Positions 13,201 through 24,310 of a stretch of DNA of 64,000 nt are shown one piece after another; position 1 is the stretch's first letter; each line of letters starts with the position of its first letter. The stretch is from Polytrichum commune (taxonomy: Eukaryota > Streptophyta > Polytrichopsida > Polytrichales > Polytrichaceae). The notes below the pieces were generated by a model. That model did not search any database. It was not told the origin of the DNA and saw nothing but the letters and a program-made list of their open reading frames with translations. A program made the position numbers and the translations under genes. Location: NCBI GenBank assembly GCA_950295325.1, contig OX485805.1, forward strand, positions 20,011,501-20,075,500. The letters are read 5' to 3'.

Positions 13201-13480
13201 TACTTAGGGTCCAATGACAATGTAAACAATGGAGGATGAGGTGGATATATATAAATAATAGCAAGTTACGGAGGATGTAGGACCAAAGAAAAATGTGGTG
13301 GAAGATGATGCGTATCAAGGAAAGACCATGAGTGCCGGAGTTACTCCCCAACATTCTTGTTGTGGACACAATTATGGTTAAATGCTTGGAATGACATAAC
13401 TTTTTGCACATACTCATGATCACTCCAAAAGGATTGTAACATGCTATAAGTTTCCATCGATACAATACATTCCATTGTAT
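10222..13480. other. Intergenic, low-information sequence
   Basis: No supported gene. Holds a C run with CCCTCC words near 10842-10860 and a poly-A near 11166. The open frames at 11178-11450 and 11475-11720 lack motifs or exon signals that I can defend. Confidence 0.4.
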
Positions 13481-13490
13481 AATATTTTCA

Positions 13491-13523
13491 ATTTTTGTTT
13501 TTTGTTTTTGTTTTTGTTTTTTG
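13491..13523. repeat. TTTTTG microsatellite
   Basis: Repeated GTTTTT units of slightly varying length. Simple low-complexity sequence. Confidence 0.8.
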
Positions 13524-14304
13524 GGTAATCCACACCATTGCCAAACATCCTATTTTTGTTATTTCATGTCCAATGGTTGATACAAGTGACTAAGGTTTAC
13601 AAGACCTTTGAGAATTGATACAAATTGGAAATACTTGAACTAGCACAAAAATGTTTAGGTTGTATAGAACATTGAGTTTGGTTGTGTTCATGTGCATATG
13701 CTAGGTAATAAGCGTATAAGATCTAATGAGAGTTGGTAGCTTCATCTTTACACATGCCTATTGAGCTAGTGTAGGTTTAAAAACTACGTGAGCATATATA
13801 AAGAAGAGATTATCAATTTAGTTACTATTTATTCTTATGCAACATATACAATGTATATTTATTTTATCAAATAATGAAAGTATGACCCATTTTGGCGATG
13901 TGTCATAGGAGTATTGATATTGTTTTTCTCACATGGTTTTGAATTTGACAACGAGAGTGACCCCTCCAACCCCCTTTTGTGTGTGTGTTTTACACTTGTT
14001 CAGTGATAACGGAGGTGAAAGCCACTACAAAACTCCACCATGGCTTGTTACTTGAATAGTTGTGCTACATTTTACCTAGATACCAATAGGAATCACATAA
14101 CCTTCTTTGTAATTTCATTCGAGGTGCACATATGAACTCGCAACTATGATCAAGGTGAAACTTCCCTCATTCACGACAATATGAGTGGTTGATGTCGTCT
14201 CTTCTTCTCTTCCTCTTCACTACATTTTTTCATAGAGTAGGTCCATCAAGGCCCATGAGAAGTGAACAGTCATGGACTACAAATGTCTCATCACTAAATG
14301 TCAT

Positions 14305-14514
14305 CAATGAACAAGTAGAACTGACCGCTAGTTATAAATCAACCAGTTGAGTTGAGGAATAACCAATTGAAGCTCAAGACTTCAAGAAAATTACCAATAA
14401 TTTCCAAGGAATCTATGGAATATACCTCAAATTAATGAAGAGAAACTGAAAGAGGTTGGACTTGGAAACACTAGGATTTTGACCAATTGTGACCAAAAAT
14501 CTCCCCGGACATTG
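14305..14514. mobile_element. hAT-like MITE, family A (210 bp)
   Basis: Bounded by a perfect 8-bp target duplication AATGTCAT (14297-14304 and 14515-14522). Ends CAATG and CATTG; the right end reads TCTCCCCGGACATTG, as in other copies. Internal words GTTCAAGACTTC-like, ACTAGGATTTTGACC and the terminal block are shared with 29486-29709, 40184-40487 and (reversed) 55500-55731. Eight-base duplications with CA..TG ends are the hAT superfamily hallmark; the assignment is by structure only. No coding capacity. Confidence 0.8.
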
Positions 14515-14548
14515 AATGTCATTCTTCTTGTCCACAAAAAAAAAAAAA

Positions 14549-14695
14549 AAGGATACATGAGGCACATGGTACCTGGCTAGTGTCTCTATCAAGTAAAGAG
14601 AAGATTACATGACCGGGAAACAAACTGTCAGCAACTCCATTCAGTTTGGGGTACATTTTCATTATCATCTAGTAGTTTGGGGTCATCTTGGACCA
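14549..14695 (+). repeat. Dispersed repeat, copy 1
   Basis: Similar to 52775-52912: both run from ACATGAGG through a CTAGTAGTTT word to GTCATCTTGGA / GTCATCTCGGA. This copy follows a poly-A run and the other follows a T-rich microsatellite. Identity of the parent element is unknown. Confidence 0.5.
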
Positions 14696-14823
14696 ATCAA
14701 CAACAAAGTTTCATTTATCTTGTTTCAAAAAAAATTATGACAAGATAGTTGAGAATTGAGTGCTCATAAGGTTGACATCTACTCAAAGTTGGATCAAATG
14801 TTCAACACATCTAGTGCATCTTA

Positions 14824-15385
14824 GGGGTTGTTTACACCATGGACCATGAAGTTGTCCCAAGGCCTGGTAAAATCTGTGAACAATTTTTGAACTCGTCCCG
14901 AAACCACTTTGGTTTATACCAAGGGAAAAAAAAATGTGAGAGTGACCATGGAGTTCAAGGTCCCCAACAAGCATATTTTAAGGTCTACATCATACACTGA
15001 CATGATCCAACATGTTTTGCAGTGGGAGAGGCAAAAGAGGTGCTCTCGTAGAAAAAGATAAGGACCCATGGTAGAGAATTTTAATGAAGAAAAAAAATTT
15101 GGGGAAGAGAAGATAAAGACAAGAGATGACACGATAATGGTCAAACTTGAATTTTTATTTATTATTTTTATTTCAAAATTGCTCTTTTTGGACATATATG
15201 AAAAAAATCAGCACATTCACTTTTTGGTGCATGGTCATTCCTCTTGGTCCACTAGTTTACACCTACTGAGGGGCCCAAATACTTTACAAATTGATGTTTT
15301 AAGAAATCGGACCATGGAAGTTGGACCATGAGAAAAAGGCCATATTCCATGGTCCGACTTCATGGTCCATGGTGTAAACCAACCC
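14824..15385. mobile_element. PIF/Harbinger-like MITE with long inverted ends
   Basis: Left end GGGGTTGTTTACACCATGG and right end CCATGGTGTAAACCAACCC are near-perfect reverse complements, extending into GACCATGAAGT. It is flanked by TTA (14821-14823) and TTG (15386-15388), fitting a decayed 3-bp TTA target duplication. The outer GGGTTGGTTYACAC motif is shared with 18520-18908, 30765-31045 and 49130-49793. TTA duplications are characteristic of PIF/Harbinger. The internal open frames are not similar to a transposase. Confidence 0.7.
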
Positions 15386-15989
15386 TTGTGTTCATGTTGT
15401 CACTAGTTTATGAACCGATTCAAATATTGGCGCAGCAAAGTATCTAGTATTGTTTAAATATTATGTCCAGTGGACATAATATCAAGGGTGGGTCGAACGG
15501 GCATTTCAATCATGCTGATCCTGTCAGGGGTCAGCGTTTCTTCTCTCTCTATTGTTTAAAGTGACAAAAGTAGAGTTATGATTCTCCTCAATATGATTTT
15601 GCTTATGACATAATTTCCAACCTCAACACATCTAATGCTGCCTACAAACGCAATCTGATGATTTACTCTATAATGTTTATCTTGTAGTGTACATTGTATC
15701 CTCTATTCAACCAAAGTCATGAAACATAGAAATATTAGGGACCCTGAGGAATATTCCAGTGAGGTTCTCAATAGTTGAGAAAGATACCGGAAGGTCTTTG
15801 TAGACACGTTTCACTGCCACAAAGCATGTGGTTTTGAAATTACTCAATTTTTCGTTGCAAGTGCAGTAGTTAGCGGATAAGGGGCTTCAATTTTTTTTTA
15901 TTTAGTTCTTGTCTTGAAATGATTTTTGGAAGGATGAAATGATATAAGAAAGCTATAAACGATAAAGATCATCTAGTAGGGATTTAGTA

Positions 15990-16221
15990 CACTACATATT
16001 GTATTTAGTGTCACAAACTAACTTAGAATTACACGAAACTATAACTGTTTCCTTTCCTTTCCTTTTTTCCTTTTTCGTAAACATGGTCAATTGGTTGTTT
16101 GGACATTATAGAACATCAACATCTTTACTTGGTGAAAGATTACATAAATAGTCAACATGTATAACATTGTGTAACTCCGAATCGTAATTAAGTGACACTA
16201 ACAACAATATTTAGTGTAGTG
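15990..16221. mobile_element. Foldback element, CACTACA family (232 bp)
   Basis: Ends CACTACATATTGTATTTAG and its counterpart, whose reverse complement reads CACTACACTAAATATTG. Both continue into TTAGTGTCAC. Same family as 9837-10221 and 52202-52580. Non-coding. Confidence 0.65.
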
Positions 16222-17255
16222 ATTCGGGACGACTTTGTAATTTATTTTTCACTTTAATTTGTCACCTCGGCGATTCCAATGCCAAGGAGAAAGGACAATC
16301 AAAAGTGGACCACGTGGTGTCGAAATATCTCATGAGTCCAAATATCTCATAAGTCCAACACAGATTTTAACAGCTTTACCCAGTTCCACGATACCTAAAG
16401 CTTCTAGTTGACTCAATTTCATCGGTTGTTGCACCCATGCAAGGCCAAATAGTCCAACGCTCTTTCAAGAAAAAGGCCTCCACTTTTTCTTTGATTGGTA
16501 TTGGTATCATCGTTTCTATTAAAGGTGTGTGGGTGTTGTTGTGGTGTTATTTGGTTCATTTCCCATGTTTTCCAACTTCTACAAATTACATGTCCACAAC
16601 AAAAGCCCGTGTTGCATTAGCGAATCCATGATGAAACAAATTGCCAAAATACCATATTGAAAATCAGACCTTCCTTGATTTGGTTGTGGTTATTGGAAGT
16701 GCATGTTGGTTGATTTCTTAACCGGATACATAGGTCCTCCCAATTACGTTCATTGAGTGTAGAGCAATTATTGACATTTGAAGACGTAGTCCAATCGCTT
16801 TTAAACACGTGTCTTTATGATGTTTGCTCTTTGATCCTCACCAAACCACATACCCACCACATACCAATCTTATCTACAGGTCCGATGAAGAAAACGAGCC
16901 ACTTAAGACCCATCTACCTTATGGATATGTAGCACAAGGAGAGGCTAATCTCTCTAGTAGTGTGATAATTTTCAATGTCATAGAATGCTTGTACTAGGAA
17001 ATGCAAGGTTGAGAGGGTAATAGTGCCAACAAGAGCTTCCAATTGACTACATAGGTAAACTCATCCATATACAAGGTGAAACTCCATACAATCATAATAA
17101 AATGGACAACGTGATGCAAGTGTTGTCACCTTCCCATTGTCCCCCACTATTTTGGAAACGGTCGGTCGTTGATTGAAATATGTTGAGTGGATAGTGTGGG
17201 CATGGCATTGGATATTGATTTATATGCTCAGGGTGCAATAGTCCTTGATTGCACA

Positions 17256-17891
17256 CACGGGTAGATCACTCTAAGGCATTTTTGTGCACCACGTGCGGCT
17301 AGGGTTTTTTGTTTTTGTTTTGGGGCTATTTACCTTCAACGGATGAATTAAAGCCTCCCTATAATTACTTAAATTTCAAAAATGGCCCATTTGTTTGCAC
17401 CCTTCCATTACTTATATTGTCCAAGTCACTGCAATTTTTTGTACTCTATATTCCTTTTAAGTAATAAAAGCTAATCTACTTCCTAACACAATTGACGAGT
17501 GTTGAGGAAAAGCATGGAAACAAAGAAGGGTGCAAACAGTAATACCATTGAAACATAGTTATGAAGAAAACACATTGGAGACCATAGCAAAGTAATACCA
17601 TTGCAAACACTGTTATGATGAAAACACATAGGAGATGCCAGCACAAATACCACATAGGACGTGCCAACAACATACCTTCTAGGATCCTTATCTTCAACCC
17701 CTATATTAATTTTACAAAAAAATAATGGCCCACGTTTTATGTCCATCTAACTTACTTATAATGGGATTGTCTACATTTAATGGCCCCTTCATTATTTGGA
17801 ATTCATTTATAATTTTTATTTCAAATGATTTTAATCCTCTCTATATTATGCCGCACGTCGTTTTTAAAATGCACTAAGTGATCTACCTGTG
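17256..17891. mobile_element. hAT-like MITE, family B (636 bp)
   Basis: Flanked by a perfect 8-bp duplication ATTGCACA (17248-17255 and 17892-17899). Terminal repeats CACGGGTAGATCACT and, reversed, CACAGGTAGATCACT. Nearly identical over most of its length to 31468-32027, which has a different 8-bp duplication. The two are therefore independent insertions. It is longer than the other copy because of an extra stretch around 17560-17660. Open frames on the minus strand inside it are not transposase-like. Confidence 0.85.
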
Positions 17892-18519
17892 ATTGCACAT
17901 GTTCAAACTAGTGATGAACTATGTGGGGCACATTGGTTTCATGTTGCAATTCACTATAATGAGTGCAAATGCAACAAGTTGCAATCGTGTAAGCCAATGC
18001 ATAGTAGGCAATGGCATGTGGCAAATAGATTGGAGAAGGAAGACCGCATACCAATTGGGTGGGCTTGCTCAATATGCGTTGCATGAGAGAGGGGCCCAAT
18101 TTTCACATGGCATATGCTAAAACTTCCATACTACGCCTCCTCAACATGGTCTCTTGGAACCAACTTACCAACATAATGGATTGTTGGGCCATGTGACCGT
18201 TCATTATTCCCTCTTGGAGTTCACTACTTGTTAATATTTTTATAATGTTAGTGAATTTTTCATATGAAATGCCCTATATTACTTATAACATTCTTCATCA
18301 CATTGTTGGGTGCCTATATTTATATTTATATTATTTTTAACTCCAAGAAATTTTAGGGATTTCATATTTGATTGTTGATGGTTTTGTAATATGCAATCAC
18401 AAAGACATCCCCTAGCTTATCTCAAACAATTGACATACCAATTGTGGGCAAGTGCACTAAAAAATAGGAGCATAATTTCGACATCTCTCACCCAATGGAC
18501 AATTCAAAAGTTTGCTTTA

Positions 18520-18908
18520 GTGCCAGTTCACATGGGGTCCCAAGTCCCACTCATGTTGACAAGTCCCAACATGGAGGCAAAGTCCCAACTTTTGAGTCTC
18601 AAGAGCCCATTGAAAGTATGGGATTTCTGGAATTTTGTTATGTATTGACTATTATATGCAAAAATCTTGTGACTTGTGTTGCGACTTGTTGGGTCTAGCT
18701 TTTTGCTCGACCCAACTCTCACTACAAGTCTTGAGCCTCACCTCAAAAAGTGTTGTCATGTAGGCATTCATGTCATACGCGGGACTTAGGACTTGGAACC
18801 CGTGTGAAGAGGTAAGTCCCAACTTCCATGCTCTCAATGGTTGAGATTGCATGGATTGACCAAAGGTATTTGGGACTCAGGGACTTGGGACCATGTGTGA
18901 ACCAACCC
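18520..18908. mobile_element. PIF/Harbinger-like MITE (389 bp)
   Basis: Flanked by TTA on both sides (18517-18519, 18909-18911). Left end GTGCCAGTTCACATGGGG, right end CCATGTGTGAACCAACCC. Inside, the GGGACTTAGGACTTGGAACC and CATGCTCTCAATGGTTGAG blocks match 48450-48677 (reversed) and 49130-49793. Here the roughly 93-bp internal unit is present once, unlike the four copies at 49408-49779. Confidence 0.8.
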
Positions 18909-19146
18909 TTAATTTCAACCAAAATGTTACCATTCTAACTTCCTCTCAATTTTAGAATTCAATTTTGTATTCCATATTAAATCATAGTGGCAAGTACATA
19001 TCGTTTAATGACTATCTTTTGGGGAATTCAAAAAATTGGGCAATGTTTAATAAATAAGAGGGTGCTTAAATCAATCCATTGCAAGGGCTAGCATAACCTA
19101 TTTCTGGAGCTTATTTGGATAAGTGATATGCATGATTGGCTTAACC

Positions 19147-19312
19147 GGAACATTGTCAAGTAATGATATCGTTTTGTGGGCCTTGAGAATATAACCATGG
19201 GATGCTAGGAGCTCGGTTTAAATTTGAGTCACCTTGTGCAAGGTTTGTACATCCCATGGTTATATTCTTAGGGCTCACAAAACAAACAAACATTGCTTAA
19301 TGTTATGACAAA
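19147..19312. repeat. Strong imperfect hairpin
   Basis: The arm 19171-19204 (GTTTTGTGGGCCTTGAGAAT...GATG) is the near reverse complement of 19250-19283, with about 30 of 34 positions pairing across a 45-nt loop. Weaker complementarity continues outward (ACATTG..AAGTAATG against CATTGCTTAATGTTA), giving a stem of roughly 55 bp. It could be a small foldback transposon or, if transcribed, a microRNA-like precursor. Sequence alone does not decide. Confidence 0.6.
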
Positions 19313-22050
19313 TTGCCGTAGACATGGTAGAAAAAATTATGCACATCTTGTGAATATACTGAGTGTTTGAGGTCACTTACCCCTAGCTCCTCCCAAACCC
19401 ATCTTGATACTTGCCCAAAATTGCACCTATCTTTTTGTCCAAAACCAAACACGCCATTCTCTCAAGACAATCTCCACGTTATCCCCAAATCAACCTCACA
19501 TTAAGACCAACACTCCACCCAATAAAGTCATTGTGACCTTATAATTTTTTATTACACGATTTTCATAACAATTATAATTAACTCACCCCTAGTGATATCC
19601 GGCGTTTCCCAAAACCAACCATTTTTCCTTGAAACCACTTTTCATCAAATTTGCGGTTGCTTTGTACCATGGACATTGAGATGGTTTAAGGTGTGCTCCA
19701 ACTACGGGATTAGGAGGCGTGCATAAGGTGCATTTTTTTAGGAAGGGTTTGGAATGAGCACCCTCTACCTCAATGGAGGCCACATCAATCTGCAATGCAC
19801 TTACATTTGCAGTTTAAATTTCATAGATGTGGTTTCTTTTGAAAGTTTTTCACTACTTTACAATATGTATATGTTTTGCCGTCGGTTCTGCTTGATTGCG
19901 ATGCACTATCTTTTCAAACTTCGAAGGTGAGTGGGCATCCATGTTTGGTGGCACACAAAATTGCGATTGAGGGATTGGGAATGTTGCAATTGTAGAAATC
20001 CTATGGCAAAGAGAAAATGCCTCCCTTTGTTGCAAATTGGAACGTAACATCTTTGAGCAACAATACCTCCTCCTTTGAGAGATTGGTACCTATCCTCACT
20101 AGCCATGTGTTGGGCACTATAAGCTAATCCAACATGCATGTACTTCTTCTTGTTGCCATTTACACAACACTTGATGTCGTCAAGGCAAAACCAAAACCAC
20201 GGGGAGGTTATTGTTGAAATTTTATTGATCCACATGAGAAAAATAGATAGGATACTTTTAGTTCAAGGTAGAAAAAATTGTCATTTTTTTGGGAATTACT
20301 ATAGCTTGAATGAAATGACTCATACAATATTATATCTGGAATAGAGTGGGTGAAACTTAGGTAGTATATAATTTCTATTAATAAAATAGGGTTTGTTATA
20401 TTTGGAGGAACAAATAATTTATGTAAGGTTCAATGATTGTCTTTGGATTGGATGAGATTTTGCCTCAATTGATTAAAAGTCATTGAATATAGATGTTGGC
20501 AAGTTTGGGGTGGTCATTAAGAGTTTCAAGATAGTGTTGTAACTACATACCATTCCAATTTATTTGCATGTACCATTCAAAGTATTGTTGTTGTTTTGTT
20601 ATGAATGAACCTCAATTTATGTCAAAATCCCAATTTTTTGATAAATGACACAATTTACAAACAAAATAGAGTCTATGAAAGAAATTCATAGTGTAAATTA
20701 TACTTACCTACAGAACTTTGTTAGAGCCACTTGTTGTGCACCATCTCTGCAAGGTTACATGTTGGCATTTTCATTGTCAAATCTTATAAATATCACACAA
20801 AATATATTGTATACATATCATATATACTTAAAATTTAAGAACATTGTTGAATAAAGGGTGTAACAGTTGATATATTTACAAAAATCATATGACAACATGA
20901 TTGCATTTAATGGAAGTGCCAAAACCCCAACCACTCAAAGTGACCAAGAAAGCCTTCTTTTGTGACAACTCCCGATGACAACAACTGTGAGCGTATCACA
21001 TGATATTTAGTTTCGACTTCATCATTATTTTTGCAGCCTTGTAATCCTTGCATAGTTGTTTGTATTGATACTTCTGCATAACCTAATCCAACTTTGCCAA
21101 CCAATGGAAAAGACAAGTGCACTCACGTTCCACCATTGCCAAACTTGGATCACCCTCATCATACATCTTCCTGACAACATTCTAACTTGGTTGAGCACTA
21201 TTTGTCATGAAACCCTTGAAGTTCACGTTTGGCACTCCAATCTTTGCCATGACTTAATTTAAGTTTTCCTAGAAGAGAGTTTGTGTTGCTCCATCTTCAG
21301 ATTGGATGTTGCAACATGCAATCGTGAGGACCTTGCAATACTTACTAATATACACATGGTACACCATTGTGGTCAAACCATGATAGCACTCCCCTTTTAT
21401 CCTGGATGAAGGAGATATATCTTATATTCTATAATTCTCTCCCTCCGCCAAAAACCTTATGAGATTGACAATCCATTCATTATAAGGTATACGCACATAC
21501 TGTAATTACTTCCAAAAGATTTGGCATATTTTAATATCTAATAAACACAAGAAAAACAACCTAATCAATAAGCATAACTTGTGCTAATTTAATGCCATAA
21601 GAGTGATATCACAGGGAAGAGGGGTGACTCCTTGGAGAGGGTTGTATACCACGTGTGACTGAAGGGTATTATTATAGGGGGTATTTTGATGACCCAGACT
21701 AAATAAATGGACCATTCAATTACCTAGTTATCTAATTCATGGTGTTTTAAGGGTTTTTTTTAATTACTTATAAATTGTGAAGGGGAGAATTTTTTCAGCC
21801 CTTAAATCTTTTATAACAAACTAAAGTAAATGAAGAAAGGAAAATCCAACAATCAAAGACAAATATGTTTATAACAATTTGAATGTAAAAATTAAAATTG
21901 AGTTATCAAGGAATGACCCAAATAAAACACAAATGCTCCATTATCAACATGAAGATAATCTAGTTTGCAAACACAAACATGAAATTCAATACACTTTACT
22001 GCATTTGTTTAGAAACACAATGTATAATATTCTTCACATAACCCCCGATC
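19313..22050. other. Intergenic, nothing recognised
   Basis: AT-rich with scattered short frames. The minus frame near 19906-20235 (109 codons) has no motif I recognise and lacks a plausible exon context. Confidence 0.4.
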
Positions 22051-23921
22051 CTACGACAAAATAGCCCTACATAAGAGTAGATAAAATCAAAAAAATGAGC
22101 ACAAGCCACAAAATCCTAAACAGGTGAAGTTTGGAGACGTTGGGCATTTGATAGTTTAACTGCAACTGTTTCAACAATGCTTGTATATATCTCAGTCTGT
22201 TCAAGTCTTTAAAAACTTCACATCAACTTCGAACAGGATTGATAACGAAGTCACGAAGATATCCTTGTCAAGCTATCAGGACACATGATACAAAAGAAAA
22301 ATGGAGGACAATAAACACAAAACAAATTCGATTGTAAAACAGTGATTAGAACAGTGGCATAGACTCTATAGCTTGAAGCAAAGAGACCATGTTACGTTTC
22401 TAAATTTTTCATGCAGATGATGAAGGAAAGATTTGACACTTAAATTCAAGCAGCGAAATTCTTTACCTCTTCCAAGTCATCTTGAAATTCTTCACAGGTT
22501 AAGAGCTACTAGGAGGATTTTCTAAAGAGCAAAAGTAGTCGCTATTTTCTATCAATTCCCCCCTTTCTGAACTACATCAGTCCCTATTTGCTTTCATTCT
22601 CTTTGCTCATAAGCAGGGGTTCCAATCATAAATTTGTTTCTGGATCCATGGTGAAGCATACTTATACAAATGGGGTAGGAATGCATGAAAATTCTGACGT
22701 CTAATTCCAATCCTAAGTGGACTAAAGAAATGAACTGTCGTTCGAAAGACAGGTAAAACCACTTGCATCTCCAAGACCTAGGAATATCAAAATTAGGTAG
22801 CAACCATATCATGTATAGTTTTCAAAATTTATGCTCTTCTTGACTGACTTACTAGACTCAGTGTCCATTTTTGGTGTTGTTTACGAAGATGTCTGCTAAA
22901 AACAATTTCCACGAAAATGTGATCTACGTGAATGAAGGTGCTGTAGTTGCTGAAGAAACACCGCCTCCTTCATCCGCCGACCAAAACTGTATAAAAAGGC
23001 TCCGCTCATGCAACGTAAACCACCGAAGCCGTGAAACCTCTGCTTGCGATGAACACTTGCACCAGGACGTCGAGACACCTCTAAATCATTTCTTGTTAGC
23101 CTTCTTGCATTAGTATTATTGCAACATACCATCACATGACAGAGTTCTCGCAACACGACAAGAGCCCAGACTCCATTCATGTAAGCCATCAAAGTCATTC
23201 ATGCAACTAAAGCAAGAGACCTTTGAGCACGTATCCCCATTCGATCTCAAGAAAGATCAACATCTCACTTTTTCAAGCTCGGCGCCAGTTGTTTGATTAT
23301 TCAAACCTTGCACGCTTTTAGAAAGTTTACAAAAATCCACCGACATTTTTAACGGCATTCATTCATTCCACAGATCGCAGAAAACTTGAAAAGAAACCTT
23401 CGCTATACACCGAGACTACACCAAGACTCCAGGTGGTTTAGTGAGTGTTCACCCTAGAGATGGATACACTCAGTTCAGAGATTTCTTTCTGGCAAGTTCA
23501 TTGAGTTAAATCTTGGTAGTTGAGAGTTTTGTCCAATGTCCAAAGACAGATAGGTAACAATGAGGTATCAACAACTAATGAGAGCTTAATGCCACTTGAC
23601 AATGCATGTAACCGGTGACCTTGACTCTTAATTTCATTCTTGAAGTTGGAATAGAAAGTGACCTACTACACATGCTTAAGAATCCAATGCCCACTCTTGG
23701 GAAAATTTAGCATACCGAGGGTTCAAGAAACGTCATCACAAGTTCTTCAAATTAAAGAGATTTCTTTCATGGCAAAATTGAAGGATTTGCTGACGAGACT
23801 GTGTCCCTTTTTCAAAGTCTCCAACCTAAACCACATTTGAATTCCTCGATGATTAGCCGATTCTAGGGCATAATTCACCACAATGAAGGGTTCAAAAATC
23901 TTCAAAAGTTCAAGGATCTAC

Positions 23922-24164
23922 TTATAAAAAAAAAATTCCTCTTGCGTTCGCTGTCTTCGTGGTTAGATTCCTTCCAAGGATGTCCACCTCTGATTCGAGC
24001 TCTTCCACATCCGCCTGCTGTGAGTTTCAGTACTGGATAGGCTTCCCAATTGCAGCATCACTGAAGCGGCTTCCGATCGTCACCGGCAGTGAGTACTCCA
24101 CATCGCTGCAACTCACTCTCCTTGATTGCAAAAAATCTACACCACTGCTTGGGACGCTAACAGA
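23922..24164 (-). pseudogene. Coding-like relic of unknown identity
   Basis: Reading the minus strand from 24164, one frame encodes about 80 residues interrupted by a single TGA (24027-24029). It includes VSCSDVEYSLPVTIGSRF and, after the stop, an acidic helix-like stretch ADVEELESEVDILGRNL. It ends at TAA (23922-23924). Just upstream (24180-24300) the minus strand is pyrimidine-rich and contains CCCTAACCCTAG, like plant telo-box first-exon leaders. This suggests a former or poorly modelled 5' exon. No family recognised. The block 22050-23900 next to it has no defensible exon. Confidence 0.3.
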
Positions 24165-24310
24165 TCACAAGTTCGTAGAGTGAGAGAAGCGATGCAGAGA
24201 GAGGAGGTTCAGAAAAAGAAGCGTGCATAGACAAGAGGTTCGAAAGAGAAACCACCAAGAGAAGGCGGGAAGAGACTAGGGTTAGGGCTAACAAGCCAAA
24301 TTGATCCAAA

